The position numbers and the translations under genes are program-made. A DNA stretch of 64,000 bases from Lingula anatina (taxonomy: Eukaryota; Brachiopoda; Lingulata; Lingulida; Lingulidae). The stretch spans positions 204,291-268,290 of the forward strand of contig NW_019773748.1 in NCBI RefSeq assembly GCF_001039355.2, written 5' to 3'. Shown one piece after another: positions 50,007 through 61,250 of the stretch (position 1 is the first letter of the stretch; each line of letters begins with the position of its first letter). The notes under the pieces are model-generated. The model was given only the letters and a program-made list of their open reading frames with translations, was not told the origin of the DNA and searched no databases.

Positions 50007-53000
50007 CTTTGACATTGTCTTCCTATTGCTTTTAACCCATCCTTTGTAATTCCTTGGCACATACTGAGGTTAAGAACTTCAAGCAACTTGTTTTCACTGA
50101 TGTATCTGCAATGTGAAGAAGAAACATTAAATGAGTTTTTTATTGTCTGCTTTAGAATGCAGCTTATCAAAAATTGTCATCAGTTTGCTCTATATTCTTA
50201 TAAAATGTGCAAAAATTATAATCCATTCAATGTCCTTTATGTTGAAGTAGAGTTAAAATATAACAAGAATATGTAAGAATAGTTGAATGGGAAATAGCAT
50301 GACATATGTTCATGGCACAATCTTTTAAATATTAAGGCCAAGTTGAGCTAATTTAACTCCTTACCCACATATTTTGTCATTCAAGGCACAGTGTTCTAGA
50401 CTAAGTTTTCGCAGTGACTTGCATCTTCCCAACAGTTCCTCCAGACCTGCTTCACTAACTACAGTCATAGACAGATCTAAATATTGCACTCTTGTTAGCC
50501 TGGAGATAAAATGCCAAGATATTAAGTATGTAAGATTAGTATAAGTGTAATGTGAAAACATTTTTAAAGCATTTATCTTTTTGTAATAAATTACAATTTG
50601 AAAGAATGAAATATGGAAAATCATGTGATAGGTTGAACACAAAAGTGAATGTTTTAATGACACAACAGATGTTTTCACCTCTATACAGAAGTGCACGAAA
50701 TAAGTATCCCTTAATATTTACCCCAAATCAGGAAAATCAACTGGCTTGTTAATAAACAGTGGTGAATTGACCTAAAACAAAACAGTACCTGTTAGGAGCT
50801 CTGCAGCACATGGGATTACACGAAACTGATTGGAATCATATTTTTAATGTCAAGTCACTATGGCTTATGAATGTAAGTTTGTTAACAGATTATGCTACAT
50901 GCTTAAACTTTTTAATTTCTACACTTACTTGAGCTGTTCTTAGACAAAGCTTTCGATCACTACCTCAGTGTGTTCCTATGCTACTAAGCTTTGTTTAGGT
51001 ACAGCTCAAGTAAGTGAAAAAAAAAAGTTTATGCGTATAACATAATCAAAAGACTACACGGATGAATTTCCATCAAAATGTTCACAATTGTGTTAGGCTA
51101 CCAAAGACAGTAATAATATCCCGATCAAATAATAACCCAATCAAAAGCTAACTTTATTCACAGTACCACATATTGGCACACTGAATTACAGTGACAATGT
51201 TTTAGTAACCCAAAACTCCTTACCTCTGCCTTTGCAAGCCTTAGCACCCGCACACCTCTGTTCAGTATTCTGCCCAGCACACCAGGTTTCAAAACTTTAC
51301 TGGCCATATCCAGCCTTTTCCATAATGACTCATCAAAACTGAAATGTAAATATCAGAACCATTTAACAGCAAGTTTATTCCTATCAGTCTATGGCTTTGA
51401 AAGAAGGAAAGAAAAAAAAAACAAGCAAAACTTAGATCCAAAAATCCAAGATCCAGTTTATCTTCTTACCACAAGCCTTTCCATCTTTTGCAAACTCTGG
51501 CACACTTAACCAGCATGCACTTGGGCAGCCATGTGAAGATGTTTAGTATGATTTCATCTGAGAGCTTGACAAATAATTCTGAAAGAGTATATAAACCATT
51601 AATCTCTAGAATAAAACAAAATACCATAAAAATTTAACAGAATACTTGCTTGGGGGTGCACTTCACAGCTGTTGTATGAGAATGTAAGGAAGTATGTTTA
51701 GTAGGTAGGTAAAACTGACATTTTGTATCTTTTACATTCAGTACACTCAAAAAGAAAATCAATAATACAGTCTTTATAATCTTAATCAAAAGTTGTTCAG
51801 ATTTCTTTTTATAATATGGTGCAGATACTTTTTAAGATTCAGACACAGCTAAGAAATGTCTTACCATTTCTGCCTCTGTCTTCGCAAACCTTTCTTCTTT
51901 TCTTCAGAGGATTTTCATTCTCCTCATTTAGCGGCCTGTGTGGGGTTGGGTTCTTAATCCAAGGGTGAAGATGTGGGGCTTCATTACTATCATCTGATTC
52001 TGTGTATCTGGCTGTTGCCTTTGGAGCCTACATAATCAAACATCAGTTCCATGTCAGCATTTACATTACTTGCACAGAGATACAAGATTTGCTATTTATT
52101 TCATTGTTTAAAGTCTAATATTTATTCCGTATTAAAGCTCATATGAGTATATTTTTGCCTATGAAAAATTAAGACACTTATTTACAGGGTTTGATCCACT
52201 GAGCACTTGATTTTGCTGAGAAAACATTGATGAAAAACTGCATGTTTACCAATAGTCAACAGGTTCACTAGCCCAGAGGACCATATTTCTTTAGATCAAC
52301 AGTTAACAAGTTGCTAGGAAGATCTTACTTCTGACACTCATTGGCAAATGCTATCACAGAACTGGGATGGTAACTTATATAATGGCCAATGGTGGTGTTA
52401 AAAGTTGTTTCTGCATGCACTGGATAATCGGATCAATCACCCTTTGGGTTGTTTTGATGGGCTGGCAATACCAGGTTAAGCGCCATAATATATATATTTA
52501 TAAATATAGGATTACAGCCAAGTATTCTTACCCCAGGCGGGTTTGAAGATATTGCCATGAGTATCTTAGGAGTGGGCTCAGGGAAGGCATCCCTGCTGTC
52601 TTCCTCTAACTCATTTATACCACAATCTTCATAGATTTGGCTCTTCCTCTTGGGATCCATGTCCCATGTTAGCTTTGTATTCTGGAGGCTAGAGTCCAGT
52701 TCACTTAATGATTTTCTTTTTCTGCAAATGAAATACAATAAAAGTTATTAATAAATTTTAAGTAAAAATATGCTTTCAGAATTATCTCTGCCAATGAAAG
52801 GGGTTATGTTTCTCCCTAAAATAAAATTATTGCTTTCTTTCTTTGGTGGAGGCCTGCACCTTTGAAATCTTCTCAAGATCATATCAAGATCGTTTCATAA
52901 TATTAATTACGTTTACCTACTCAAAACTGCTAGTGTAGTCTACACAACAAATCTACATTTTACCAACAAATGTAAATATGGTCCAATTTTTGTTTCTGTT

Positions 53001-53329
53001 TTAAATAATCACGCTTAGGGATAAAACAAAATATGAAGAAAATAACAAAATAAGCAAATGTAAGGCACATAATTATTAATTATATCCTGAATAGATAAAA
53101 TGAAATAATAATAATTCACATTAAATTTCAACGAACATAAAAATTGCCGGGAAAGACTGTCCAAAAATTGGTCTCAAATTTTACCAGGCATAGATCCTTG
53201 GCATTTCAATTTGTTAAAATTAATAGCTCATATTATGTATATAAAATACTACCTCTTTGTTGCATTTCTTGAGTTATGGCTTTCATCAGTTCCAGAAAAA
53301 GTATTTTCCTTCTTGTTCTTTGGCTTCAT
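50007..53329 (-). pseudogene. SKP2: Skp2-like gene, second copy lacking last three exons
   Basis: Exons in coding order: 53253-53329, 52532-52721, 51865-52027, 51470-51578, 51224-51338, 50722-50771, 50365-50499, 50007-50105. Their lengths equal exons 1-8 of the complete copy (77, 190, 163, 109, 115, 50, 135, 99 nt), all with intact splice sites and no stop codon. The equivalents of 32671-32798, 32304-32466 and 31730-31928 are absent: the duplication edge falls about 40 bp beyond exon 8. The product would keep the N-terminus, F-box and first LRRs (about 312 residues) but lose the C-terminal LRRs and tail. It might still bind SKP1, so a dominant-negative form is conceivable but speculative. Substitutions include Asn-to-Lys at the end of exon 1 and V-to-L, K-to-R in exon 7. 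Confidence 0.88.
50922..51016. mobile_element. MITE-like palindrome in Skp2 intron, copy 2
   Basis: Orthologous to 37713-37817, with slightly decayed arms (the left arm reads GAGCTGTTCT in place of GAGCTGTACT). Confidence 0.8.
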
Positions 53330-53610
53330 TTTTAGCGCCCTATTCCTCGAGACTACTGCTCATTCGTCCAATGAAAAAGCTTAATCTTTGATCTCGCAAA
53401 GTAACACGCGATCGGAAGGAACTTAGACAAGACGAACCACATTGGACTCATGCGTTCATGCCGCTGATGTAACCAGTCTTACATAAAATGATATGTTTTT
53501 AGATATTTAGAACGAAAGTGGTAAGTTATTTGACATTGTTGTAAGTAAAAGAATTTTGGTGTTATCAATAGCGTTAACTCTCTCTCACTCTGCAAGAAGT
53601 TGTAGTTCTT

Positions 53611-53655
<45 letters not shown>

Positions 53656-54751
53656 CACACAACTCGTCTGTGTTTCAGTGAGGTGGAATAACTAGAAGTA
53701 GTATAAGTTACGTATTTTGAAAAGTGTAGAATTCCTAACATCGTGTCAAGTTCTAACATGTAGTTTCCTAACATCGTGTCAACATGTTAGTTTTTTTGAA
53801 AGAACTATTCCCCCATTTTTTAAAGTGAATCTGGAGGGGGGGGGGGGGGGTATAGTCTCCTATTTGTAACTAATTTCAGATGCAGACAGTGCATGTGTCT
53901 GCATATATTCTGATCACTGTGTCTGTCGTGTCATCTTGGTTGCTGTTAGACATCTGACACATCTGTTGTTCACCTTAACAAACCATATTTATTTTACTTT
54001 AGATTCACGCACATTGCCAGTGTTATATAATATTAATACTAGTATATGAACTCTATTATTCAGATGATAACTTTGAAATATGGAAGGTATGTTAGCAGGG
54101 GAATATGTGTTGATGTGTAATGATGATAACTAAGGAGAGATTGTGAATAGTGAAATACATTTACTTCCCCTTTATTTGGACAAGTCATATTACAAACTGT
54201 TTTTGAGGTGAGAATTGCTATATTACTTGAGAATTTATTTTCACTTTTTTACCGTTGGCCCTATCTAGACATAACCGGTTTCCTTGTTTTCCAAATATGT
54301 GCCATCTTCAATGGCTTGCTATGGCCTTGAATCTTGAAATAATTTTGTGCCATTTGTGAGAAAAAAAAATAAAACGAAATAATGTAGAACACAAATGTGC
54401 CATATGGAGGAAAATTGGTTTTAGATACCCACATCAATATTGAACTTTTTATGCAGGTTATATCCTTTAAATGCTCAGCATGTGCTTTGTATTTAAAATC
54501 AGAAGCTTACAGCAAACTGAGATACGGTGTTTATATTTATATATGCTATTTATGTATTTAAAACTGTTTTATTAACTTATCTGGACGAGGTATTGAGAAC
54601 CCTATTATATAATTCCTCTTTTTGGATATACTACAATGATACATTTTATAGTATTCCAAAATTGAGAATAGACCAATACCTGTGTAAGCTTTTAACACTG
54701 ATATTGTCTAATTTAGATTGCCCTCTATAGTGTTCACCACTGCATAGGAAA
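53330..54751. promoter_or_regulatory. Divergent Skp2/HCCS spacer, copy 2
   Basis: Same layout as copy 1 but without the 576-bp LINE fragment. The TTTTTAGCGCCC E2F-like box and the CCAAT boxes next to the Skp2 start are conserved, so copy 2 appears to keep a complete promoter for both genes. Confidence 0.5.
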
Positions 54752-57700
54752 ATGGGAGCAGCTACATCAACTGAAGCAAGTTCTGCTGTCACTGACCAGT
54801 TAACTGGCAAAAAGTCTCCAGCTGTGCCAGCTAGCCAGCCCTCTGTCCAGAGACCACCAGAGGGATGCCCAATGCATAACAAAGTCAACACAAATAACAA
54901 TAACAACAGTGCCATGCTACCACCACCTGGTCACCCACCAATGTCCAGTTCCAGTGAGTGTCCAGTACAGCATGGACAGAGAAGTGCAGAGCCAGTGTAT
55001 TACCCCAGTGAGTGCCCAATGAACAGGGAAAACGAAGGCCCATTGCCATCAGGCATGGGTGATATTGACCCCACAAACATGGTAGGTATTGGATGATTTT
55101 AAACTTAAGTAAAGGCCAAAAGATTGTAATTATAATGGCAGACATGCTGAAACTGTCGGTCCGATCGGTCATGACCGGCAAAATTTGTCTGGACCGGTAA
55201 AAAATTGTACTTAGTCGGTCCAAAGGACCGACAAGAATTTTAAGAGCCGCCATTTTGAATTTACAGTCATCATCCAATGTACTTCAAGAATAAAATTATT
55301 TAAAAAGCCACATCATTTTTTCTACCATTTACTAATCGAGCGACACGTAAAAAAGGATCACATTTGTCACATTCACGTACAAAGTAGGCTAGCCAATCGT
55401 AGTATCCGTCTCAAACGAATGGGTAATTCCCCATGAGGAATCCCCCTGCTCTCGATATTACGCGCGCTGTCATTGGTCTATTAGTTGCGACATACAGACA
55501 TCTATCACGAGGGCGGTCCACGCTGCCAAGCACATGTAAACTTGTCAGGACAAATGTTTACTGCTAAACTTGGACTCCTGACGCCTTTTTCAAGAACAGT
55601 TTGTTCTTATAGAAAGCCAAGATAGTGACGCTCGACCTTCAAGGTACGTAGACACTGTTAGTTGTTATTTTTGGGTTAAAACGTCGATAGTGCATGGAAA
55701 TGAGGTCACCCGATTCACTCAGTAAAAACGATTTCAGAATTATAGGACTGAATCTTATGCGTAATTATTGGTGATTGTAAAGGTCATTTAACTTATGGGA
55801 ACTTTCGTTTGTATTCGGTTAATATGCGGTAGTGCCTTTCTCATATCGCCGATAGTATGGCAGTTCGGTCGCTTGCTCGAACCTACCATAGAAATTTGAT
55901 CCATGGTGTATGAAAATATTGTTTTACAGATTTTAAATATCCAGTCAGCATTAACGCGATACCAGTTACCAGTACCAGTTACAGTTTTCACATCATTAAT
56001 ATTTTTTATTATTTTAGATTATGGTATGGTCCAGTCCTGATGAGGAAGCGGTTCGTTTCCATGCAGAGGAGACTGATACAGTGCAGTGGCTAGAATGTTT
56101 TATGCACTAGCACTCCCATTCGGACTACAATATCTTATATGTACTGTTTGTGTAGCATGAAAATATTTGCAAATTATTTTTAAGAAAAGGAGAAATTGAT
56201 CAACAGCAAATATTGCTATTGTTGAGCAGTGGAAATAAGTTCTTTTTCATTCAGTTTCTAAGCAAATTCATTTCAAATTGAAATGACTCAACATTAAGTT
56301 TTTGAGAAATTGATCATGATAAAAGTCATAATTAATCTCAATTTATGACATAGATGTGAAACATATGATGAATTCCTTGCTCTTTTTTACCATATTTCAT
56401 TAAAACATACTATAATACATGTATTTATGGCACTTGGAAATAGTGGTGAGAGCTGGAAGGCATTGCGTGGTGAGTGCCAGGCTGGCAGCAGTGAGACACA
56501 TGCCAAGATGGCAAGTCTTGAAAAATGAAACCATACACGCTGTTCTATTGAATTAAATGATAAAGTGTGAAATTCAAGGACTTTCAAAGGAAAAAAAAAT
56601 TCAAACTTTTCGTAAGGCCTGTTTGAACTCTGCAACTTTTGAAATGAGAACAACAATAAAGCAGTGCTTCCCAACTTCTAAGTGTCAGTTTTTGTTTTTA
56701 AAATATACAACATGCCCAAATTATTGATAGTATTACTGAATATGTATTTACAAGAGTTACTTCTGTGTACTACTATGCAAACGAATTGTATCCATATTTG
56801 ATGGAAATTTTTCGGTCCGGCAAAAGTCCGTTCGGTCCGGCAAATTTTTCATCACTGCCGGTCCGAATGTCCGGCAGTTCTGAAAAGTTTTCAGCATGTC
56901 TGATAATGGTAGTCTCCTAAATCATGTATGGATTTGAATACTCTTGCCAGTTTCAGGATGGTTACTTGCAAAAATGTACAACTGAATAAAAGATAATCTT
57001 GTAGGGATTCACTATTTGAAGCATGTTTGAATGTCGGTTCTGTCATACATTGTTTTAATTTTCAACCCACATTAATAAGTGGCATAATAACTCCTCAGAT
57101 TTTATTCCAGTTTTGTATAATAAACAAAAATAATGCTTTCTAGATGCCTCCTCCGAACCAAAGGCCGTCTCCAGACCAACCTTTTCCGCTAAGCACTGAC
57201 AGAGTAGTGTCTTCCATACCAAAGGGTGGAACAGAAAATGAATACTGGGTTTATCCATCTCCTCAGATGTTCTGGAATGCTATGCTAAGAAAAGGTAAGA
57301 AAAGCAGTGGACAAAGGGAAATGTATGAAAACTAATAAAATATCACAACTGATAGAGGATAGTCTTGAGTATAATAGATATGAGATTTGTAGATCTTTCA
57401 ACTGCACTTTTACTGATAATGTGGCTTGTAAAGTTTTCATGATAACATTCCATTGGTTTTATTCATAGATATAAAGTAAAGACTCTGAAGCTTCAACAAA
57501 ATAAATGCAAATAAATCTGTTCAATTTCCTGATATATTTAGGGTGGAGATGGAAAAAAGATGATATCAGTGAGGAAGACATGAATGGTATAATTAGAATT
57601 CACAATGCCAACAATGAGCAAGCCTGGTTGGAGGTCCTGAAATGGGAGGCCTGGCATGCAAAGTAGGTTGACTGAAAAGACTAGATCTATTATTTTTGGG

Positions 57701-58615
57701 AATGATCTATCAAGGATTATGAAAACAGAATGGGGTTTATTTTATGTTGATATTATGAAAGAGATGAAGTGATCATAATGCTGCATATTGATTGAAATTT
57801 TAGTAAAAATTGTAAATGAAACTTTTCAGGGAATGCTGTGACCCAAAATTGAAAAGCTTTGGAGGTAAAGCCAAGGACTTTTCTTGGAGAGCAAAGATAA
57901 GGCATTGGAGAGGGTAACTATATAGTAAATTTCTTAAATGGGTTTACTCTTCCTTTTTATATGAAGCCAAATTAATGATTTTTCACCTGAAAATTGGGTA
58001 TTGATGCAAATGTGGAAAGTTATATCATTTGGACAGTGGACAGCACAAGTTTGGTAGGTTTTTGGAAAGAGCAGGAAGGAGACAACTAAGAACTGGATGT
58101 TCAGTAAGAGAAATGATTTCACTTCTTCATGTTTCGTGAAGTGTTCAGTATCCAGTGCACTAACTGCTACTCAAAGAACAATACCACCTTCAATAATTAA
58201 GATAACGTGAGACCAAAGTTTGACCAAAGTAACTTTGAGTATAGTTACAAATTATTGCAGTGACAGATTTGTATATGTTGTTTTCAGATATGACCTTCCT
58301 TTTGACCGCCATGACTGGATTGTAGACCGCTGTGGCAAGGAGGTGAGGTACATCATAGACTATTATGATGAAGGACATGAAGTAGATCCAGTCACTTATC
58401 AGTTTACCACTTTGGATGTGCGCCCAGCACCTGACTCTGTCTCAGCTGTGTATGATATTGCCAAAGCCACAGTTTTGAGAAGCTGGTACTCAATGCCATC
58501 CATATTTGGAAGAAGGAGAAACAAGACAAATGTGGTTGACTCAAGCACCACTGACCAAGGCATTAGTGGTGACAATAGTAGTAGAGCTAACTCAAGCAGT
58601 AGTGAAGCATCATGA
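54752..58615 (+). CDS. HCCS: Holocytochrome c synthase, copy 2
   Basis: Same role as copy 1. Exons 54752-55081, 57144-57294, 57542-57662, 57830-57913 and 58288-58615 join in frame to 337 aa with no disruption. All three Cys-Pro motifs, the IIRIHN histidine and the catalytic core are identical to copy 1. Differences seen: Gly34 to Arg, Pro79 to Ala, a Phe-to-Val near the C-terminal end of the conserved region, one extra Arg in the RRR run, and several changes in the Ser-rich tail. Changes thus cluster outside the core, as expected if both copies are under constraint, or if they are recent. Intron 1 is 1.8 kb longer than in copy 1 because of a DNA-transposon insertion. Confidence 0.95.
55139..56902. 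mobile_element. hAT-like non-autonomous element in HCCS intron 1 (copy 2)
   Basis: This 1764-bp insertion begins CAGACATGCTGAAA and ends with its reverse complement, flanked by ATAATGG (55132-55138 and 56903-56909); copy 1 has the site once near 42930. Both subterminal regions are crowded with CGGTCC/GGACCG and CCGGCA motifs, probable transposase-binding sites. The interior has a CpG-rich stretch near 55380-55520 and a 29-codon frame from about 56023 ([17 protein letters not shown]) after an acceptor-like TTTTAG. No transposase catalytic domain is recognisable. Confidence 0.82.
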
Positions 58616-58995
58616 ACAATATTTTGTCTTGGACAGTTGAACAGCTGTTATATGAATGGCATGTTGAATGGTACCTCAAAATACTAAACAGAATTTTCTC
58701 ATGAATATTATAAGTAAAGTGGTGGAGCGTGGACTGTTTCAGAATGACAATATAAAAATAAGGACCTTAAACAGGACAAATTGTAAGCAAAAAACATAAT
58801 TGGAAATTGATAGTATTTAGGGTGATTGTAAAATGTGTCAGCTTTATGTACAAGTTACATGATTGTTATACTTTGCTGTGTTGCTGTGCTAATTTTCAAA
58901 GCACGTGTTGGTCAAATTGAAAAATGTTATAATGTAAATAGTATGTGGTGAAACACTTTCAATATTTGCTTTGCAATTCAATATTTCCTGTGTAA

Positions 58996-59001
58996 AATAA
59001 A
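58996..59001 (+). terminator. Poly(A) signal of HCCS copy 2
   Basis: AATAAA about 380 nt past the stop, equivalent to that of copy 1. Confidence 0.6.
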
Positions 59002-60639
59002 GCCAAATGTGAAACTTGACAGTTTTAAAGGACTGGTTTTCAAAATGATCAGATGCTAATTCTCTAATTATATTGCTTTGAATTGTGATCTCTAGTTGGT
59101 TCTATTTTTATCCAATACAGTTTGTTGAACTGGAATGTATTTGATTTCCAGTGGCTCAGTGGTAAGCAGGCAAAGAACTTATTCAGTGACTTGATAGCAA
59201 TTTGCCGTATTTGCATAGCAGTAGGAGCATAAGCCACAAAAGGCATCCACAATTTTTAACAGCAGGTTGTCTGTGGGCTTTTTTGACTTCATGTTTCACA
59301 AGGTATTTCGGTAGGTAGTAAATTATTCCGTAGGTTAATAAACAGTACTTTCTTCAGTAACCCATTCTTCCATTTTTATTACGGACAGTCCCCTGAAGCA
59401 TTATATCACCTGTATAACTTATGAAGGAGAAATATTGCAACACTTGGGACATATACCCCATTAACCAATTCGGGCTAAAAAATAAATAATACTGATTGTT
59501 ATAATATTATCACAAAATGTCCAAGGATTTTATTTGTCTGTAGATAGATTATAACTTATATATATTTTGCTGATGACATATCAGTGATTTGGAAGTAAAA
59601 GTGTTATTTTCGATTTCATGATTTTGTGTACTACTTGACAAATAGGGGCTTTTAATCAAATTTTATCACTAATGATGTTAAATCACACTAATTTTCACAG
59701 GACGTTTGTAAACAAGACTGCTTTACATTGGTTTAAAAGAACAAAGGTCATAAATCTGTCACACTTGACTGTTCTTGGTTTTTTTTTGACAACTGCATAA
59801 ATTTCAAATTGGTGATTTCATCTGCAGCAGTTACAGAGTTATCCCCTGAACCAATTGCTATTTACACCCAGACCCAGTCTATGTTCCAGGCACTTCCACA
59901 GGAAAGAAAAAAATAGCTGAAGACAAGGCATTGTTTTGTAATAATGACCCCAGAAGTTTAATTTGGACCCAAGTCAAGTAATGATAGGAAACAACAGTGG
60001 GGAATTCTTCCATTATACTATCCAATTTTCCTTTAGTGTAATGTTTGCTATAAATAGTCTGATGGTGGTGTATGACATAATGGAAAAAAAATACCTTTTT
60101 TTTGCAGCTGCAACAACTAATTGTTGGTGATTGAAATTAGCATTTTTACTTATACTGGTGCCCTGATTATACTATTCATATTCTCAAAGGTAAAATTTTT
60201 CAAACTTTCCCTAGCTAAATGCACAACAGGCTGAAGACTTGTTTTCAGTACATAAATGTGTACATTATATCTGTATGATATTTCTACAGCAAAATCTTGA
60301 GATTGACAAGACCACTTATTTGTATTACAGCCAAATGAAAACAAAGTACTTGGATTTAATGTATTTTGTTTCTTGCTTATAAACAGATGCAAGTCACGCA
60401 TATCTATATAATAACAGCAGACAGCCAAAGTCTCCTTTGGATGTTTTTCGCCCAAAATACAACGTTCTGTTGACAACTGATACGGTTAGCAATACCTTAG
60501 GGCAGTGGGAAGATATGTTTGAATATGATTACAACTGTTAAAAGTATATTTTGAATCCAATTTCTAGCCTTTGGCAAATTTCATTAAAGCTTCGGCATGT
60601 GCGATAGGTATCACATATTATATTGTCAATAACACTACA

Positions 60640-60760
60640 TCAGATAGCAGGATTTGCTGGCCCAGTTGTAATGTCCTTACATGGCAGAGTGAGTTCGATT
60701 CCCACTCAGTCCCAATTTTTATATGCAGACACTGTTAGTGTCTGTATACATTCTGATTGG
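60640..60760 (+). repeat. tRNA-derived SINE-like sequence, copy 2
   Basis: A-box TGGCCCAGTTG (60658-60668) and a well-kept B-box GTTCGATTCCC (60693-60703) are about 25 nt apart edge to edge, then a non-tRNA body with the GACACTGTTAGTGTC hairpin (about 60727-60741). No complete tRNA cloverleaf was drawn, so it is called a SINE rather than a tRNA gene. Confidence 0.6.
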
Positions 60761-60799
60761 TCTGTCCGTGTCGTCGACATCGCTGTGGCTGTCTGACAC

Positions 60800-61250
60800 A
60801 TGATGTTAGCCCCATAACTGCCAAACTATATTTTAGTTGTACTTTAAATTACTGAGTGACTTTGTCTGGTTAAGAAACAGGTTGCTATCTAAAATCAGAA
60901 TGATTGGTTTACACTTACAGTAATTATTGTTTGTTTTTTTTTGCTCAAAATTGGCGATGTTCTCCCCATAGCTTCCAAAACTTATTTTTGTTTTACTTAA
61001 GATTTAGTGGATGGCTTTGTTTGGCAAAGAAGCCAGATGCATTTGAAATTTGACACGATCGGTTTATATTTACGGTAATTATTGTTTTTTTTTTTGCACA
61101 ATTGTCGCGACATTTGCCCCATAACTGCCAAACTATATTTTAGTTTTACATTTAATTTACTGAGTGGCTTTATTTGGTAAAGAGGCAGGTTGCTGTGTAA
61201 AATCGGCACGATAACTTTACATTTATGTTAAGTACTCTTTTTTTTTTTTT
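60800..61250. repeat. Diverged tandem repeat block, copy 2
   Basis: At least three units, starting near 60820, 60965 and 61120, each with CCCCATA..., AAACT.ATTTT.GTTTTAC and GGTTTA.A.TTACGGTAAT-type blocks, separated by T-runs. The third unit is not matched after copy 1, so the array differs in length between copies. Confidence 0.65.

Larger units (their letters stand above)
49967..61080. repeat. Segmental duplication, copy 2
   Basis: Direct-orientation copy of 33059-49661. It contains Skp2 exons 1-8, the divergent spacer, complete HCCS, the SINE-like sequence and the tandem block. It lacks the four insertions of copy 1 and has its own at 55139-56902. A stretch of about 150 bp at 59908-60057 is also present only here. 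Confidence 0.93.
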
